DNA of 64,000 bases from Streptomyces caeruleatus (GCF_001514235.1 NZ_KQ948938.1:1-64000); one strand, 5' to 3'. Shown: positions 1-7,666, counted from the stretch's first letter. The notes: a model not told the origin generated them from the sequence alone. Numbers and translations: made by a program.

Positions 1-264
1 GCTGCGACCTTCCCCGCCACGACAGACTGGAGGAGGTCGTCGCGTAGGCGGACCCTGAGCGTGTCTCAGGCCGTTTCTGGCGCGCCCTCGGCAGCCACCA
101 GGACGGATACCCGTCACGCGCTCGATTGATGCCGACCTTGCGGCTTGCGATCGGGCTGACCATCGGGGCTGGCTCCCGCCGGTGCGGTGGCGGCGGCGCT
201 GTTGCTCTGAGCGGGTGCGCCATGCTTGACGGTCGGTGAGCCGTTGCTTGGTCCCCTGGCGTGG
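1..264. other. No gene recognised
   Basis: I see no convincing coding sequence here on either strand. It lies downstream of the decayed HNH endonuclease on the minus strand and may contain more of its degraded flank. The left end of the window cuts whatever precedes it. Confidence 0.4.
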
Positions 265-640
265 CTACAAGCGGACCTGCCCCGTGGCCTCGGCCGGACG
301 TGGAGTGCCGTGGAGCACCTGGCCAGTGTGTCAGGCGTGGTTGGCGTTTGCGACAGGGCGGGTACCTGGCTGCGGGCCAACGAGCGGGCGGCCCGCGAGG
401 TATATGACGTGTTCGCGGGCGGCGGGGCTGTGGCCGACGAAGCGTTGGGAGACAAGGATGCGGTGGCTGTCGCCGATGCCAAGGACACCCTTGTCGAAGG
501 GCTTGTGGTGCGGCGAGCACAGGCACAGTCCGTTGTCGACGTCGTCCGGGCCGTCGAAAGTCCACCCGGAGCACGTAACCCGCAGCTGCTACTGGGAACG
601 CTTGCTGGCGCGAGGGGCCGACCGTGCCCTACGTGCCTCT
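265..640 (-). pseudogene. Decayed HNH endonuclease C-terminus (ScoMcrA-like)
   Basis: Reading the minus strand from base 564 gives an HNH core: WTFDGPDDVDNGLCLC followed by SPHHKPFDKGVLGI. This is the pattern of the C-terminal nuclease domain of phosphorothioate-dependent (SBD-HNH, ScoMcrA-like) restriction enzymes. The frame is closed upstream by a TAG about 25 bases before the Trp codon. An in-frame TGA at 331-333 interrupts it exactly where the family usually has Trp before HTGQV; after that stop the frame still reads HTGQVLHGTPRPA, a family-like C-terminus. The conserved upstream AAH segment is out of frame. At least one frameshift and one nonsense mutation are therefore present and the N-terminal DNA-binding domain is missing or unreadable. 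The left limit is the next in-frame stop; the right limit is approximate. Confidence 0.6.
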
Positions 641-795
641 AGTCGATCCTTCTGGGTGGAGTTCAGCGCACACTAACCGCGCCATCTTGCACGGAGGCAG
701 TGCCGATGTAGCCTGTCACAGTAAGGGACAAAAACTTGCGGATATTAGGGATTGTAGGTCTCTCACCTGCAATTTCATCGGGGTTGGAGCTGACG

Positions 796-1959
796 GTGGG
801 CACGACGTACCTTGAGTCACACCCGTGGATCTCATTCAAGATCAATCTGCGTGAGTTGGACCACGTGACGTGGATGCTGCTCGGCGAAGCCATCTCCAAG
901 TGCGAACACATCTCCGGAGTGCCGCTGCAGCCCGAGGTGGCAAGGAGGTTGAACGGCGTGTACCTCACTAAGGGCGTCCACGCCACGACTCAGATCGAGG
1001 GCAACACCCTCTCGGAGGATCAGGTTCGCAAGCGGATCGAGAAGGACCTGAAGCTGCCACCTTCCCAGGCATACCTGGGGCAGGAAGTCGACAACATCGT
1101 TGAGGGCTACAACCTGATCATCAAAGACGTCCACGAGGGGCGTCCCCTCACGCTCACACCGGAACGCATCAAGCACTTCAACGCCATCGTCCTCAAGGAC
1201 CTGCCGCCGGAAGAGGGCGTTGTCCCTGGCGAGGTACGTACGGACAGCGTTCTTGTCGGCAACCACTACCGCGGCGCGCCGGCTGCTGAATGCGAACAGC
1301 TCCTGAAACAGCTCTGTGACTGGCTCAATGGCTTGTCAGAAGCGCCCGAGTCCCTCCAACAGCCCGTTGCCCTTCTCTCGGCGATCCTCGCGCACCTCTA
1401 CCTGGCCTGGATCCACCCGTTCGGCAATGGCAATGGGCGTACCGCACGCCTCATGGAGTTCCAGCTCCTGCTCGCGGCTGGCGCGCCCACCGTGGCCGCC
1501 CACGTGCTGTCCGACCATTACAACCGAACACGAAGCGAGTACTACCGTCAACTAGCGATCACCAGCAGGCCGCCGTACGACATCACCGGCTTCATCCGCT
1601 ACGGGCTCCAGGGGTTCGTCGACGGTCTACGCGAGCAGATCGAGGAAATCCGAAAGCAGCAGATGGTGGTCACTTGGCAGAACTTCGTCCACGAGGAGTT
1701 CGAGGGAGCAGAGACCCCGGCGTGCCTGCGTCAGCGCCGCCTTGTGCTGGATCTCCCTTGGGGCGAGTTCACACCCCTGGCACAGATCCCGGTGCTGACC
1801 CCGAGGCTGGCCCGGGACTACGCGGGTAAGGGTGCGCGTACTGTCCCTCGCGATGTCAACGCGCTGATCAAGCGAGGGCTGGTAATCAAGAAGGGCAGAG
1901 GCGTGATGCCGTACACCGACCAGCTCCGAGCCTTCCTGCCGCTGCGCGTCCAGAATTAG
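796..1959 (+). CDS. Fic family protein (class II, autoinhibited type)
   Basis: The 387-aa protein carries the full Fic active-site motif HPFGNGNGRTAR near residues 207-218, so it should transfer AMP or another nucleotide-derived group to a target hydroxyl. An N-terminal inhibitory motif TTQIEGN (about residues 64-70, matching [ST]xxxE[GN]) marks it as a class II protein in which the inhibitory helix is in cis. The C-terminal third looks like a winged-helix region, as in many Fic/DOC proteins. I chose GTG at 796 because GGAG lies six bases upstream; a TTG at 736 would add 20 residues without a ribosome binding site. The gene stands alone next to a decayed endonuclease and converges on the MurF-domain operon. 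Target and role (toxin or regulator) cannot be told from the sequence. Confidence 0.9.
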   Translation: MGTTYLESHPWISFKINLRELDHVTWMLLGEAISKCEHISGVPLQPEVARRLNGVYLTKGVHATTQIEGNTLSEDQVRKRIEKDLKLPPSQAYLGQEVDNIVEGYNLIIKDVHEGRPLTLTPERIKHFNAIVLKDLPPEEGVVPGEVRTDSVLVGNHYRGAPAAECEQLLKQLCDWLNGLSEAPESLQQPVALLSAILAHLYLAWIHPFGNGNGRTARLMEFQLLLAAGAPTVAAHVLSDHYNRTRSEYYRQLAITSRPPYDITGFIRYGLQGFVDGLREQIEEIRKQQMVVTWQNFVHEEFEGAETPACLRQRRLVLDLPWGEFTPLAQIPVLTPRLARDYAGKGARTVPRDVNALIKRGLVIKKGRGVMPYTDQLRAFLPLRVQN

Positions 1960-2053
1960 GACACCGGATCCGGGCCGCCTCAGCCTCTGTGACATCACCT
2001 CGTGGATCATGCGGCCTCGTGAGACGCTCACTGACAGCTGGCTCGGAGCAGGC

Positions 2054-2416
2054 TCACAGGCCCGTGACGGCCTGCCCGTTGAGTGCCTGGGCGATCTGCC
2101 AGAGCTGACCGCCGCGGGAAGCCTTTACGAGTACGACGTCACCAGGGCGGAGGATGGATTCGAGGTAGGCGGCGGCGGTGCCGTTGTCGCCTACCAACGC
2201 AATGTCTGGCACGCCCGCCGCGCCTGCGGAGAGGGCGAGTTGCTTGGCGAGGTCTCCGCCGACTGCGACGAGGAGATCGACACCGTTTTCGGCCGCCATA
2301 CGCCCGACCTCGTGGTGGGCTTCGACGGACTCGTCGCCCAGTTCCAGCATCTCTCCGAGTACGGCGATCCTCCGGCCCCCTGCGGCCTCGGTCGTGTCGC
2401 CGTCTGTCTCGGTCAT
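2054..2416 (-). CDS. Stand-alone MurF C-terminal (Mur ligase) domain protein
   Basis: The 120-aa protein matches only the third domain of MurF: RRIAVLGEMLELG, an HHEVG segment, and GDVVLVKASRG near the end. The N-terminal UDP-binding domain and the central ATPase domain with its GxxGKT loop are absent. In Mur ligases this domain binds the incoming amino acid or peptide and closes over ATP. Here it ends an operon whose preceding genes are an ATP-grasp ligase and a DapF-type epimerase. The ATG at 2416 overlaps the stop of the peptidase-like gene (TGATG) and has GGAGAG upstream, so it is translationally coupled and not just a truncated remnant. Either a dedicated substrate-binding partner or a decaying copy is possible; the intact frame and coupling favour function. 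Confidence 0.75.
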   Translation of the reverse strand: MTETDGDTTEAAGGRRIAVLGEMLELGDESVEAHHEVGRMAAENGVDLLVAVGGDLAKQLALSAGAAGVPDIALVGDNGTAAAYLESILRPGDVVLVKASRGGQLWQIAQALNGQAVTGL

Positions 2417-2964
2417 CAAGACTCTCCGTTGTGAATCAGGGGCGCGAAGGTGATCGCGCGGCCGGTGTAGGAAGCGGATACGCGGCTGAGGGGGGCCCGA
2501 TCGTGCGTCTGGCCCCAGGCCGACGGGTCTCGGAAGTGGATCGTCGGGTCGGGGCCGTCTTCCGAGCCGCGAAGGATGACGAGGTGTCCGCCGGTGCGGC
2601 CGTCGTCGGGGAACTGCTCGGTCACGGACACGATGAGCGGGGCGTCGTCGAGGCGTCTCGTCAGGTCTTCGACCGGGACGGGCTCGGAGGTTGAGGGGAC
2701 TCCGAGGTCAGTCGCCAGGCTCGCGATCCCCGCGTGGAGTGCTCCACGCGGGGTCAGAACTTCATGCTTGACCGCGAGTTTGAGGAGTTCCGTAACCGTG
2801 GGTGCTTCGCGCCCGTAGGCGAGGAGGATCATTCTCAGAGATGCCAGGCCGCACGCCCGGTTGGACCATTCGATCCTGTCGCCTAGTGCCCAGCCTCCGT
2901 GCAGTTCCCACTCGGCGGGGGCGATGAGCTGACGGCACATGGGGACATCGTGGACGCGCGGCAC
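2416..2964 (-). CDS. C39-like papain-fold cysteine peptidase
   Basis: The 182-aa protein has the ordered catalytic triad of C39/papain-like peptidases: Cys38 in NRACGLASLRM, His127 in GGHLVILRG and Asp146 in HFRDPSAWG. No signal peptide, transmembrane segment or transporter domain is visible, so it is probably cytoplasmic. The GTG start at 2964 is preceded by AGGAG nine bases away and lies 12 bases after the ligase stop. An internal Met at codon 9 is a less likely start. In context it could cleave a leader from a small peptide, hydrolyse a peptide product, or act as an acyl or peptidyl transferase. The family assignment rests on motif spacing and is good; the substrate is unknown. Confidence 0.75.
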   Translation of the reverse strand: MPRVHDVPMCRQLIAPAEWELHGGWALGDRIEWSNRACGLASLRMILLAYGREAPTVTELLKLAVKHEVLTPRGALHAGIASLATDLGVPSTSEPVPVEDLTRRLDDAPLIVSVTEQFPDDGRTGGHLVILRGSEDGPDPTIHFRDPSAWGQTHDRAPLSRVSASYTGRAITFAPLIHNGES

Positions 2965-2976
2965 AGTGGCGGGCTC

Positions 2977-4068
2977 CTACGGCGAGACGGCAGCCTCCCG
3001 AGTCAGTGTGGTGCTGGAGAACGCGGGAGTGGGCAGGGGGACATCGTATGGCGGGCGGGCCAGGGCCTCGTGCAGCATGGCCAATACGACGTCCGTGTGC
3101 GTGAGTCCGACCATCGCTGCCCCCACCACGAAGTTGCTGTCACGGGACATGCCCGGTGTGGTGTTGACCTCTAGCACGTATGGCTCGTTGTCCTCGGTGA
3201 GGATGAAGTCGATGCGGGCTGAACCGCGCAGCCCGAGTCCGTCCCACAGTGTCCGCGCATCCCCGGTGATCGTGTCCAGCACATCGGGCGCCAAGTCGGC
3301 GGCGCGCACGATTACCGCGCCTCTGGAGTTCACGTCGAGCTTGGTGTCGGCGTCGTAGAAGTCGGCTTCGGTTGCCTCAGTGATCAGTGGTGGGAAGACG
3401 ACGACCGAGCCACCCGGCAGCTCCAGCAGCCCCACCGTCATCGGCGTGCCGGTCACGTACTCCTCGACGAGCACGGCCGCACCCTCGTCGCCGGCGGCGT
3501 CCGCCAGGGCGCAAGGCAGGTCCGCCGGACCACGGACGAGGCTCATGCCCACGCTGGACCCGCCGAAGGGCGGCTTGACCATGACGGGGTGCCCGTTCCA
3601 GGCCATCGTGCCACCGGACCAGGTGTGCCAGCCGGGCGTAGGGACGCCGAGAGTCAGCATCACCCGCTTGCAGAGAATCTTGTCGGCGGCAACCGCGGAT
3701 GCCCCGACTCCGCTGCCGCAGTAGGGCACGCGGAGGTAGTCGAGCAGGCCCTGCAGCCGACCGTCCTCGCCGTACGGTCCGTGCAGGTTGGAGAGAGCCA
3801 CGTCGTACTCGACCAGTTCCATGATGAAGTCGGGCTCGCACGGATTCAGTACCTTCCAGCGGGCGCCGATCTCTTCCAGCGCTTCGGCCAGGGCGGTGAC
3901 AGAGCGCTGTTCGACGGGACACTTCGAGTGGTAGAGCCTGTCCTCGGCGGACACGGGCCCGTAGATGAGGGCAACGCCGAGGCCCTGGCGGCTTTGCCCC
4001 CACTCACGAAGCTCCTTGGCGGCCTTCTGCACCGCAAGGTCCGAGCTGGGGCTGAGGAAGAGAGTCAT
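2977..4068 (-). CDS. D-alanine-D-alanine ligase-type ATP-grasp enzyme
   Basis: The 363-aa protein has the Ddl layout: HGPYGEDG at about residues 96-103, PYCGSGVGASAVAADK at 115-130, the ATP-grasp loop KPPFGGSSVG at 165-174, EEYVTG at 202-207, ARIDF at 284-288, and metal/product-site LEVNTTPGMSRDSNF at 299-313. It should form an ATP-dependent peptide or amide bond through an acylphosphate. The usual N-terminal Ddl signature (HGG.S.EH.VS) is replaced by YGPVSAEDRLYH, suggesting a changed first-substrate site. The ATG overlaps the epimerase stop (ATGA at 4068-4065). Housekeeping Ddl is normally encoded elsewhere, so I read this as a specialised paralogue. Similar ATP-grasp enzymes ligate unusual amino acids in natural-product pathways. 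Confidence 0.88.
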   Translation of the reverse strand: MTLFLSPSSDLAVQKAAKELREWGQSRQGLGVALIYGPVSAEDRLYHSKCPVEQRSVTALAEALEEIGARWKVLNPCEPDFIMELVEYDVALSNLHGPYGEDGRLQGLLDYLRVPYCGSGVGASAVAADKILCKRVMLTLGVPTPGWHTWSGGTMAWNGHPVMVKPPFGGSSVGMSLVRGPADLPCALADAAGDEGAAVLVEEYVTGTPMTVGLLELPGGSVVVFPPLITEATEADFYDADTKLDVNSRGAVIVRAADLAPDVLDTITGDARTLWDGLGLRGSARIDFILTEDNEPYVLEVNTTPGMSRDSNFVVGAAMVGLTHTDVVLAMLHEALARPPYDVPLPTPAFSSTTLTREAAVSP

Positions 4069-4874
4069 GCGAGTACCCCTTCGAAGGTGTTGGTGACCAG
4101 GCCACCGACCCAGTGAGTCCGGTTCGGCCGGGCGTCGTGCGGGCGGACCGTGAGCGGCTCCCCGGCGCGGTTGTGGACGGTGACGGCGCGTCGCGCCACC
4201 AGTCCGCGCATCGTGGCGACGACGGCGGCTGCGACTGCCCCGCTGCCGCACGACAGGGTCTCCGCCTCCACCCCGCGTTCGTAGGTGCGGATCTTCAGCG
4301 CCTGGTGGCCGGCCGACTGGACGAAGTTCACGTTGGTCCCCAACGGGGCAAGGTCGGCGTGGTGGCGGACAAGGCGCCCGACCATGACCGCGTCGATGGC
4401 GTCCACGTCGTCCACGATCGCTACGACGTGCTCCGTGCCGGTGTGAGCGCTGTCGAACCATGTCGGCCGGCCATTGATGACGGTCTGCAAGCGCCGAGGG
4501 AGAACTGCACCGACCTCGGCCGTGACCCACACGGAGTTGTCGGACACGACTGCTTCGTGCACCACGCCGGCCATGTGGAGGCTCATCTGCTGGAAGCCGT
4601 GATCACGGTGAGCGGCCCAGGCCGAGCACCGCAGGGCGTTGCCGCACATGGTGGCGATCGAGCCGTCCGCGTTGAAGCAGGTGATTTCGAGGACGGCAGG
4701 GCTGTTACTGATCAGCCTGCTGATGACCAGGCCATCCGCGCCTACGCCGGTACGCCTGGCGCATAAGCGTTCCGCTTCTTTGGGCCATTCCTTGCCGCCG
4801 TCGGGCCCGTCCGACCCGGGGTCGGAGAGAAGGACGAAGTCATTTCCTGCGCCATGGATCTTGCGAAAGCGCAT
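4065..4874 (-). CDS. DapF-type diaminopimelate epimerase-like protein
   Basis: The 269-aa protein has both halves of the cofactor-independent racemase fold. It begins RKIHGAGNDF, has the first catalytic cysteine in MCGNALRC (Cys77) and the second in ETLSCGSGA (Cys209), plus TNVNFV and YERGVEAE for substrate binding. All residues expected for stereo-inversion are present. The start has GAGGAG seven bases upstream. It is coupled by ATGA overlap to the ATP-grasp ligase. Chromosomal dapF of Streptomyces usually lies with miaA-type genes, so this is probably a second copy. DapF relatives acting on other amino acids are known, for example the O-ureidoserine racemase of cycloserine biosynthesis, so the substrate may not be diaminopimelate. 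Confidence 0.88.
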   Translation of the reverse strand: MRFRKIHGAGNDFVLLSDPGSDGPDGGKEWPKEAERLCARRTGVGADGLVISRLISNSPAVLEITCFNADGSIATMCGNALRCSAWAAHRDHGFQQMSLHMAGVVHEAVVSDNSVWVTAEVGAVLPRRLQTVINGRPTWFDSAHTGTEHVVAIVDDVDAIDAVMVGRLVRHHADLAPLGTNVNFVQSAGHQALKIRTYERGVEAETLSCGSGAVAAAVVATMRGLVARRAVTVHNRAGEPLTVRPHDARPNRTHWVGGLVTNTFEGVLA

Positions 4875-4931
4875 GGCAAAGCTCCTCGCATGGTGAGGTG
4901 AGAGTGATGATGCGATGCCCGAACAGGGCGG

Positions 4932-5177
4932 TCAGCGGAAGTCGATGGGCCGGTATGTGGTCCGGGCTTCTCGCATGATCCAGGGCTCTCGCCCGGCAAA
5001 GATCAGTACGCGGTGGGCTGCGGTGCCGGCGGACCTCATGTCCTGGACTCGTTGGTACTCGCCGTCGAGGTAGACGAAGTCACCGACGCGGACATCGCTG
5101 GGCGGCCGGGTGCTTCCTATGGTTCCGACGGGCGGAGGGGGTATGGAGGGCGGCTCCTTCGTCCTGCGCTGGTACAT
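4932..5177 (-). CDS. 81-aa protein of the DapF/Ddl operon, unknown
   Basis: I do not recognise this family. The N-terminal 30 residues are Pro-rich and basic; the rest (VRVGDFVYLDGEYQRVQDM, then RVLIFAGREPW) looks like a small beta-barrel, SH3- or KOW-like fold. There is no Cys, signal peptide or membrane segment. Its ATG at 5177 overlaps the stop of a 28-aa hydrophobic ORF (TGATG), and 57 bases separate its stop from the epimerase start. It could be an accessory binding protein or, less likely, a modified substrate peptide. Confidence 0.7.
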   Translation of the reverse strand: MYQRRTKEPPSIPPPPVGTIGSTRPPSDVRVGDFVYLDGEYQRVQDMRSAGTAAHRVLIFAGREPWIMREARTTYRPIDFR

Positions 5178-5263
5178 CAGCCCCTCCAGATGCCGAGCAG
5201 AAGGGAGCCGCCGATTGCGACGAGGCCCACTACGTAGGCGAATTGTTGGTATCGGGGGTTCAT
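5177..5263 (-). CDS. 28-aa hydrophobic peptide, coupled on both sides
   Basis: The frame starts MNPRYQQFAYVVG and ends LVAIGGSLLLGIWRG. Residues 8-25 form one membrane-spanning segment flanked by Arg. The ATG at 5263 overlaps the NUDIX stop (ATGA) and its TGA overlaps the next ATG (TGATG), so both ends match operon neighbours exactly. It is too short to be predicted by most tools. It may be a small membrane anchor for the operon products or a peptide substrate; nothing resembling a core and cleavage site is obvious. Confidence 0.6.
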   Translation of the reverse strand: MNPRYQQFAYVVGLVAIGGSLLLGIWRG

Positions 5264-5802
5264 CGGGTTCCGATCAGGTGGTGCTCCAGGCGGCAGCGGA
5301 CTGACGGGATGCCTATCTCCGGCAGGGGCACCCAGGCCGCTGCACCCGTCTCAAGCAGCGACGGGAAGACCGCGCCCGAGTGGGCCCGGAAGAGGTAGCG
5401 GATGCCGACCCGGAGCCGGGGCCCGTACCGGTGCTGCCCCGGCCTGGTCACGTCCACCAGGAAGGGCCCTTCAGTGCCGGGCTGCGTCCACACGTCCCGG
5501 ATGCCGGCCTCCTCGGCCAGCAGGCGCAGGGCGGCCTCGCTGAGGGAGTCGTCCGCGTCCTCTGGCTCCGCTTCAGCGAGGGCATAGCCTCCCTCGTGCC
5601 GCAGGCACAGGACGCGGTTGCGTTCGTCGAGGACGACGGCTCCGGTCATCACGAGGGGGCAGCGCTGGTCGTGGGTGCAGGCTCGGCGCTGCGCGTGGTC
5701 GCGGCCCGCGTCGTAGACCGGCATCAGCGCCATCCTGTCGGCGGGGTGCTCGTGGAGGTAGCGGGAGAGTTCCCGAACGATCTGGTCGTCCCTGACGCTC
5801 AC
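5260..5802 (-). CDS. NUDIX-fold protein with altered Nudix box
   Basis: The 180-aa protein has a NUDIX domain in its C-terminal two thirds: TGAVVLDERNRVLCLRH leads into the fold, and the helix reads RLLAEEAGI where REUxEExGU is expected. The paired EE of the metal site is kept but the first Glu is Leu, so hydrolase activity may be changed. The N-terminal 45 residues are an added helical stretch with a Cys/His cluster (RRACTHDQRC). The GTG at 5802 overlaps the preceding stop (GTGA), which decides the start over an upstream in-frame ATG. It is the second gene of the operon leading to the DapF/Ddl genes. Confidence 0.8.
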   Translation of the reverse strand: MSVRDDQIVRELSRYLHEHPADRMALMPVYDAGRDHAQRRACTHDQRCPLVMTGAVVLDERNRVLCLRHEGGYALAEAEPEDADDSLSEAALRLLAEEAGIRDVWTQPGTEGPFLVDVTRPGQHRYGPRLRVGIRYLFRAHSGAVFPSLLETGAAAWVPLPEIGIPSVRCRLEHHLIGTR

Positions 5803-6185
5803 AGGGCACCCAGCCCGTTCCGCTCGGCGTAAACCCACAGCAGCCGCCGGGTGAGAAGGGCGACGTCGCGGAGGTAGAGGTAGGTCCCGAAGGTGGGCGT
5901 CTCGGCGGTCGGCCGGTTCGTGAGGTCGACCAATTTGGTCCCCTGGCGAAGCAGCTGCCGTACCTCACTGTTGCCGTCGGCGCCCAAGTCCTCGCGGAGC
6001 AACCGGTTCAAGTGACCAGCGATCGTGGGCAACTGCCTGTCCATCGCCGCGCGGGTCGTGGTGCCCATCTGCAGACCGAGGACGGAATTCGTTTGCGAGG
6101 AGATCGCCTCTACGTCGATGGGGATCTCGTCGCCGCCAGTCTCCTCGGCCGTCTCCAACGTCTTGCCGGTGCTTGCCACTGTCAT
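5799..6185 (-). CDS. DUF6415-like protein, first gene of the operon
   Basis: This 128-aa mostly helical protein resembles the DUF6415 type common next to Streptomyces XRE regulators (IDVEAISSQTNSVLGL, then a helix ending LLRRDL-like, and a C-terminal LLTRRLLWVY). The function is unknown. I chose ATG at 6185, seven bases after GGAAGG; a GTG one codon upstream is also possible. The upstream gap holds the motif GGAACTTGCC that also occurs before the regulator operon. It probably begins a transcript reaching at least to 2054, since each following gene overlaps or nearly touches the previous one. Confidence 0.7.
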   Translation of the reverse strand: MTVASTGKTLETAEETGGDEIPIDVEAISSQTNSVLGLQMGTTTRAAMDRQLPTIAGHLNRLLREDLGADGNSEVRQLLRQGTKLVDLTNRPTAETPTFGTYLYLRDVALLTRRLLWVYAERNGLGAL

Positions 6186-6280
6186 CACTGGCCCTTCCGG
6201 AGCACGCTTTCAGCCGTGCCTATAAAGCTAGGAAGGAAGCTGGATGGGGCTCCACGAGTGTGCCGGAACTTGCCGGGCAT
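6186..6280 (-). promoter_or_regulatory. Promoter region with candidate XRE operator (GGCAAGTT)
   Basis: On the minus strand this gap reads GCCCGGCAAGTTCCGGCA (bases 6257-6277 region) about 85 bases upstream of the 6185 start, followed by an AT-rich TTTATAGG. The 10-mer GGAACTTGCC (6265-6274, plus strand) recurs upstream of the small gene at 7874. Shared motifs before the regulator operon and its neighbour suggest binding by the XRE protein encoded at 6281-7126. Confidence 0.5.
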
Positions 6281-7126
6281 TCACCCCAGGGATTCAATGG
6301 CGGCGGTGATGAGTTCACGAGCTGCGGGGCCGTAGACGGCAAGTTCTGCCAGCTCGCTGAACGTCTTGGCATACATGGCAAGTTCGTGCTTCTGGACGAC
6401 GGTGAGATGCGCCGAGATCAATTCGACGTTCACCAGCTCGTCGTCGTACAGGAAGAATCCCTCGACGGGCCACAGGCCCGAACGGTCGGCGTCCTGGGGG
6501 ATGATGCCGATGCTCACCGACGGGAGCGCCATGACGCTGAGAAGGTATCCGAGTTGGCCTGCCATCACGTCAGTGCCGCCGATGCGGTACCGCAGAACGC
6601 TTTCTTCCAAGAGGATGGCGAACGTGTGGTTGCCGTAGACGACCTGTTGCTTCTCCACACGCACCTTGACGGCCGCCGGCACATCGTCGATGAGTCCTCG
6701 GCGGTCACGAATGGACGTTAGAAGCGCGGTGATGTACGACGCCGTCTGCACGGGGCCGGGGATGAGCCACGGCGAGTAAATTCGAAAGCGCTCGGTGCGC
6801 TCCCACAGGGGAACAACGGACTCCTGCGCCCACTTCAGCCCGTGGCGCTCCATCTTGCGCCACTCGACATACATGCCCTCAATTCCGCGGGCTGTCGAGA
6901 CGAGATCCTCAGCCTCGCCCTCGGCGCCGCACGCGGAACACCAATCGCGAAGGTCGCGCTCCGAGGGCGAACGGGCGCCGCTCTCGAAGCGCGATGCCTT
7001 CGACTCATGCCAACCCAGGCTCTGGGCCAGCGCTCGCTTGGTGAGTCCGGCCGCATTCCGGATCTCGGCGAGGCGTTGTCCGAGCGCTTTGCGGGCTTCC
7101 TGGACGCTCGAAGATGGTGATGTCAT
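6281..7126 (-). CDS. XRE-family regulator with DUF5753 (Scr1-type) domain
   Basis: The 281-aa protein has an N-terminal helix-turn-helix (LGQRLAEIRNAAGLTKRALA, then HESKASRFESGARSPS, residues about 14-55) and a long C-terminal domain typical of the large Streptomyces XRE/DUF5753 family (WLIPGPVQTASYITALL, FAILLEESVLRYRIGG). Members commonly act with a small DUF397- or DUF6879-type partner, and a DUF6879-like gene lies 27 bases upstream here. It probably controls its own operon and the DapF/Ddl operon that follows it, given the shared GGCAAGTT motif. Confidence 0.9.
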   Translation of the reverse strand: MTSPSSSVQEARKALGQRLAEIRNAAGLTKRALAQSLGWHESKASRFESGARSPSERDLRDWCSACGAEGEAEDLVSTARGIEGMYVEWRKMERHGLKWAQESVVPLWERTERFRIYSPWLIPGPVQTASYITALLTSIRDRRGLIDDVPAAVKVRVEKQQVVYGNHTFAILLEESVLRYRIGGTDVMAGQLGYLLSVMALPSVSIGIIPQDADRSGLWPVEGFFLYDDELVNVELISAHLTVVQKHELAMYAKTFSELAELAVYGPAARELITAAIESLG

Positions 7127-7153
7127 GTCAGTGCGAGGGTGATGGTCGAACTG

Positions 7154-7666
7154 TCAGGCCAGCTCGAACTGCGCGTGCGGAGCTGCGCGCTTCCACACGG
7201 CCTCGAAGGCCGACTCGCAGAGCTTCGCTACTTCCGGGTCCTCCGTGAGTTCGACCTCCATGTTCTCGCCCTCACCGTCGAAGTGGTTGACGAGGACGAG
7301 GTTGGAGTCGAACAGCCAGAAGTCGTTGCCCGGCAGCGCGATGTCGGTGGCGTTCCGCCGTGAGAGCCACCGCACGCTTTCACCGGCGGCGATGTTCAGT
7401 CCGTCGGTCACGTCGTACTCGAAGCGGATGTACTCGCTGACCGGAGTCGAAACGACGCGGGCGCGTCGAACCTCGACGCCTCGCACGGTCGCCTCTGTGA
7501 CGATGGCGTGCCAGTCGGCCCAGCGCTCGGCGGGATCGAGGACCACACCCGCCTTCCAGTCGATGAAGGCCGGGTCCGACTTCATGTAGGCGTCGCGCAT
7601 CTCCAGATGGACAGCCGTCCTCTGACAGTCGCGGAACAACTCCTCAAACGTCGGGGGCCTCGTCAT
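7154..7666 (-). CDS. DUF6879-like protein
   Basis: The 170-aa acidic protein shows the pattern of DUF6879 (FEELFRDCQRTAVHLEMRD at the N-terminus, RWADWHAIVTEATVRGVEV, and NDFWLFD near the C-terminus). Proteins of this type sit beside XRE regulators in Streptomyces and are thought to be their partners; the molecular function is unknown. The ATG at 7666 overlaps the 3' end of the preceding small gene by 23 bases and has GGAGGTGAAGAAGG just upstream. It belongs to one operon with the XRE gene. Confidence 0.8.
   Translation of the reverse strand: MTRPPTFEELFRDCQRTAVHLEMRDAYMKSDPAFIDWKAGVVLDPAERWADWHAIVTEATVRGVEVRRARVVSTPVSEYIRFEYDVTDGLNIAAGESVRWLSRRNATDIALPGNDFWLFDSNLVLVNHFDGEGENMEVELTEDPEVAKLCESAFEAVWKRAAPHAQFELA

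Noticed and set aside
226..642. Plus-strand ORFs over the left end
   Set aside because: They are antisense to the recognisable HNH relic and resemble no family; their length is explained by high GC.
832..1266. Long antisense ORF within the Fic gene
   Set aside because: It mirrors a clearly conserved protein; the Fic motifs settle the coding strand.
4065..4530. N-terminal extension of the ligase frame into the epimerase gene
   Set aside because: The extension is the DapF gene in another frame; the ATGA overlap at 4068 marks the real ligase start.
2416..6185. A cycloserine biosynthetic cluster
   Set aside because: DapF-like and ATP-grasp genes fit, but there are no heme enzyme, arginase-like, acyltransferase or PLP-synthase genes.
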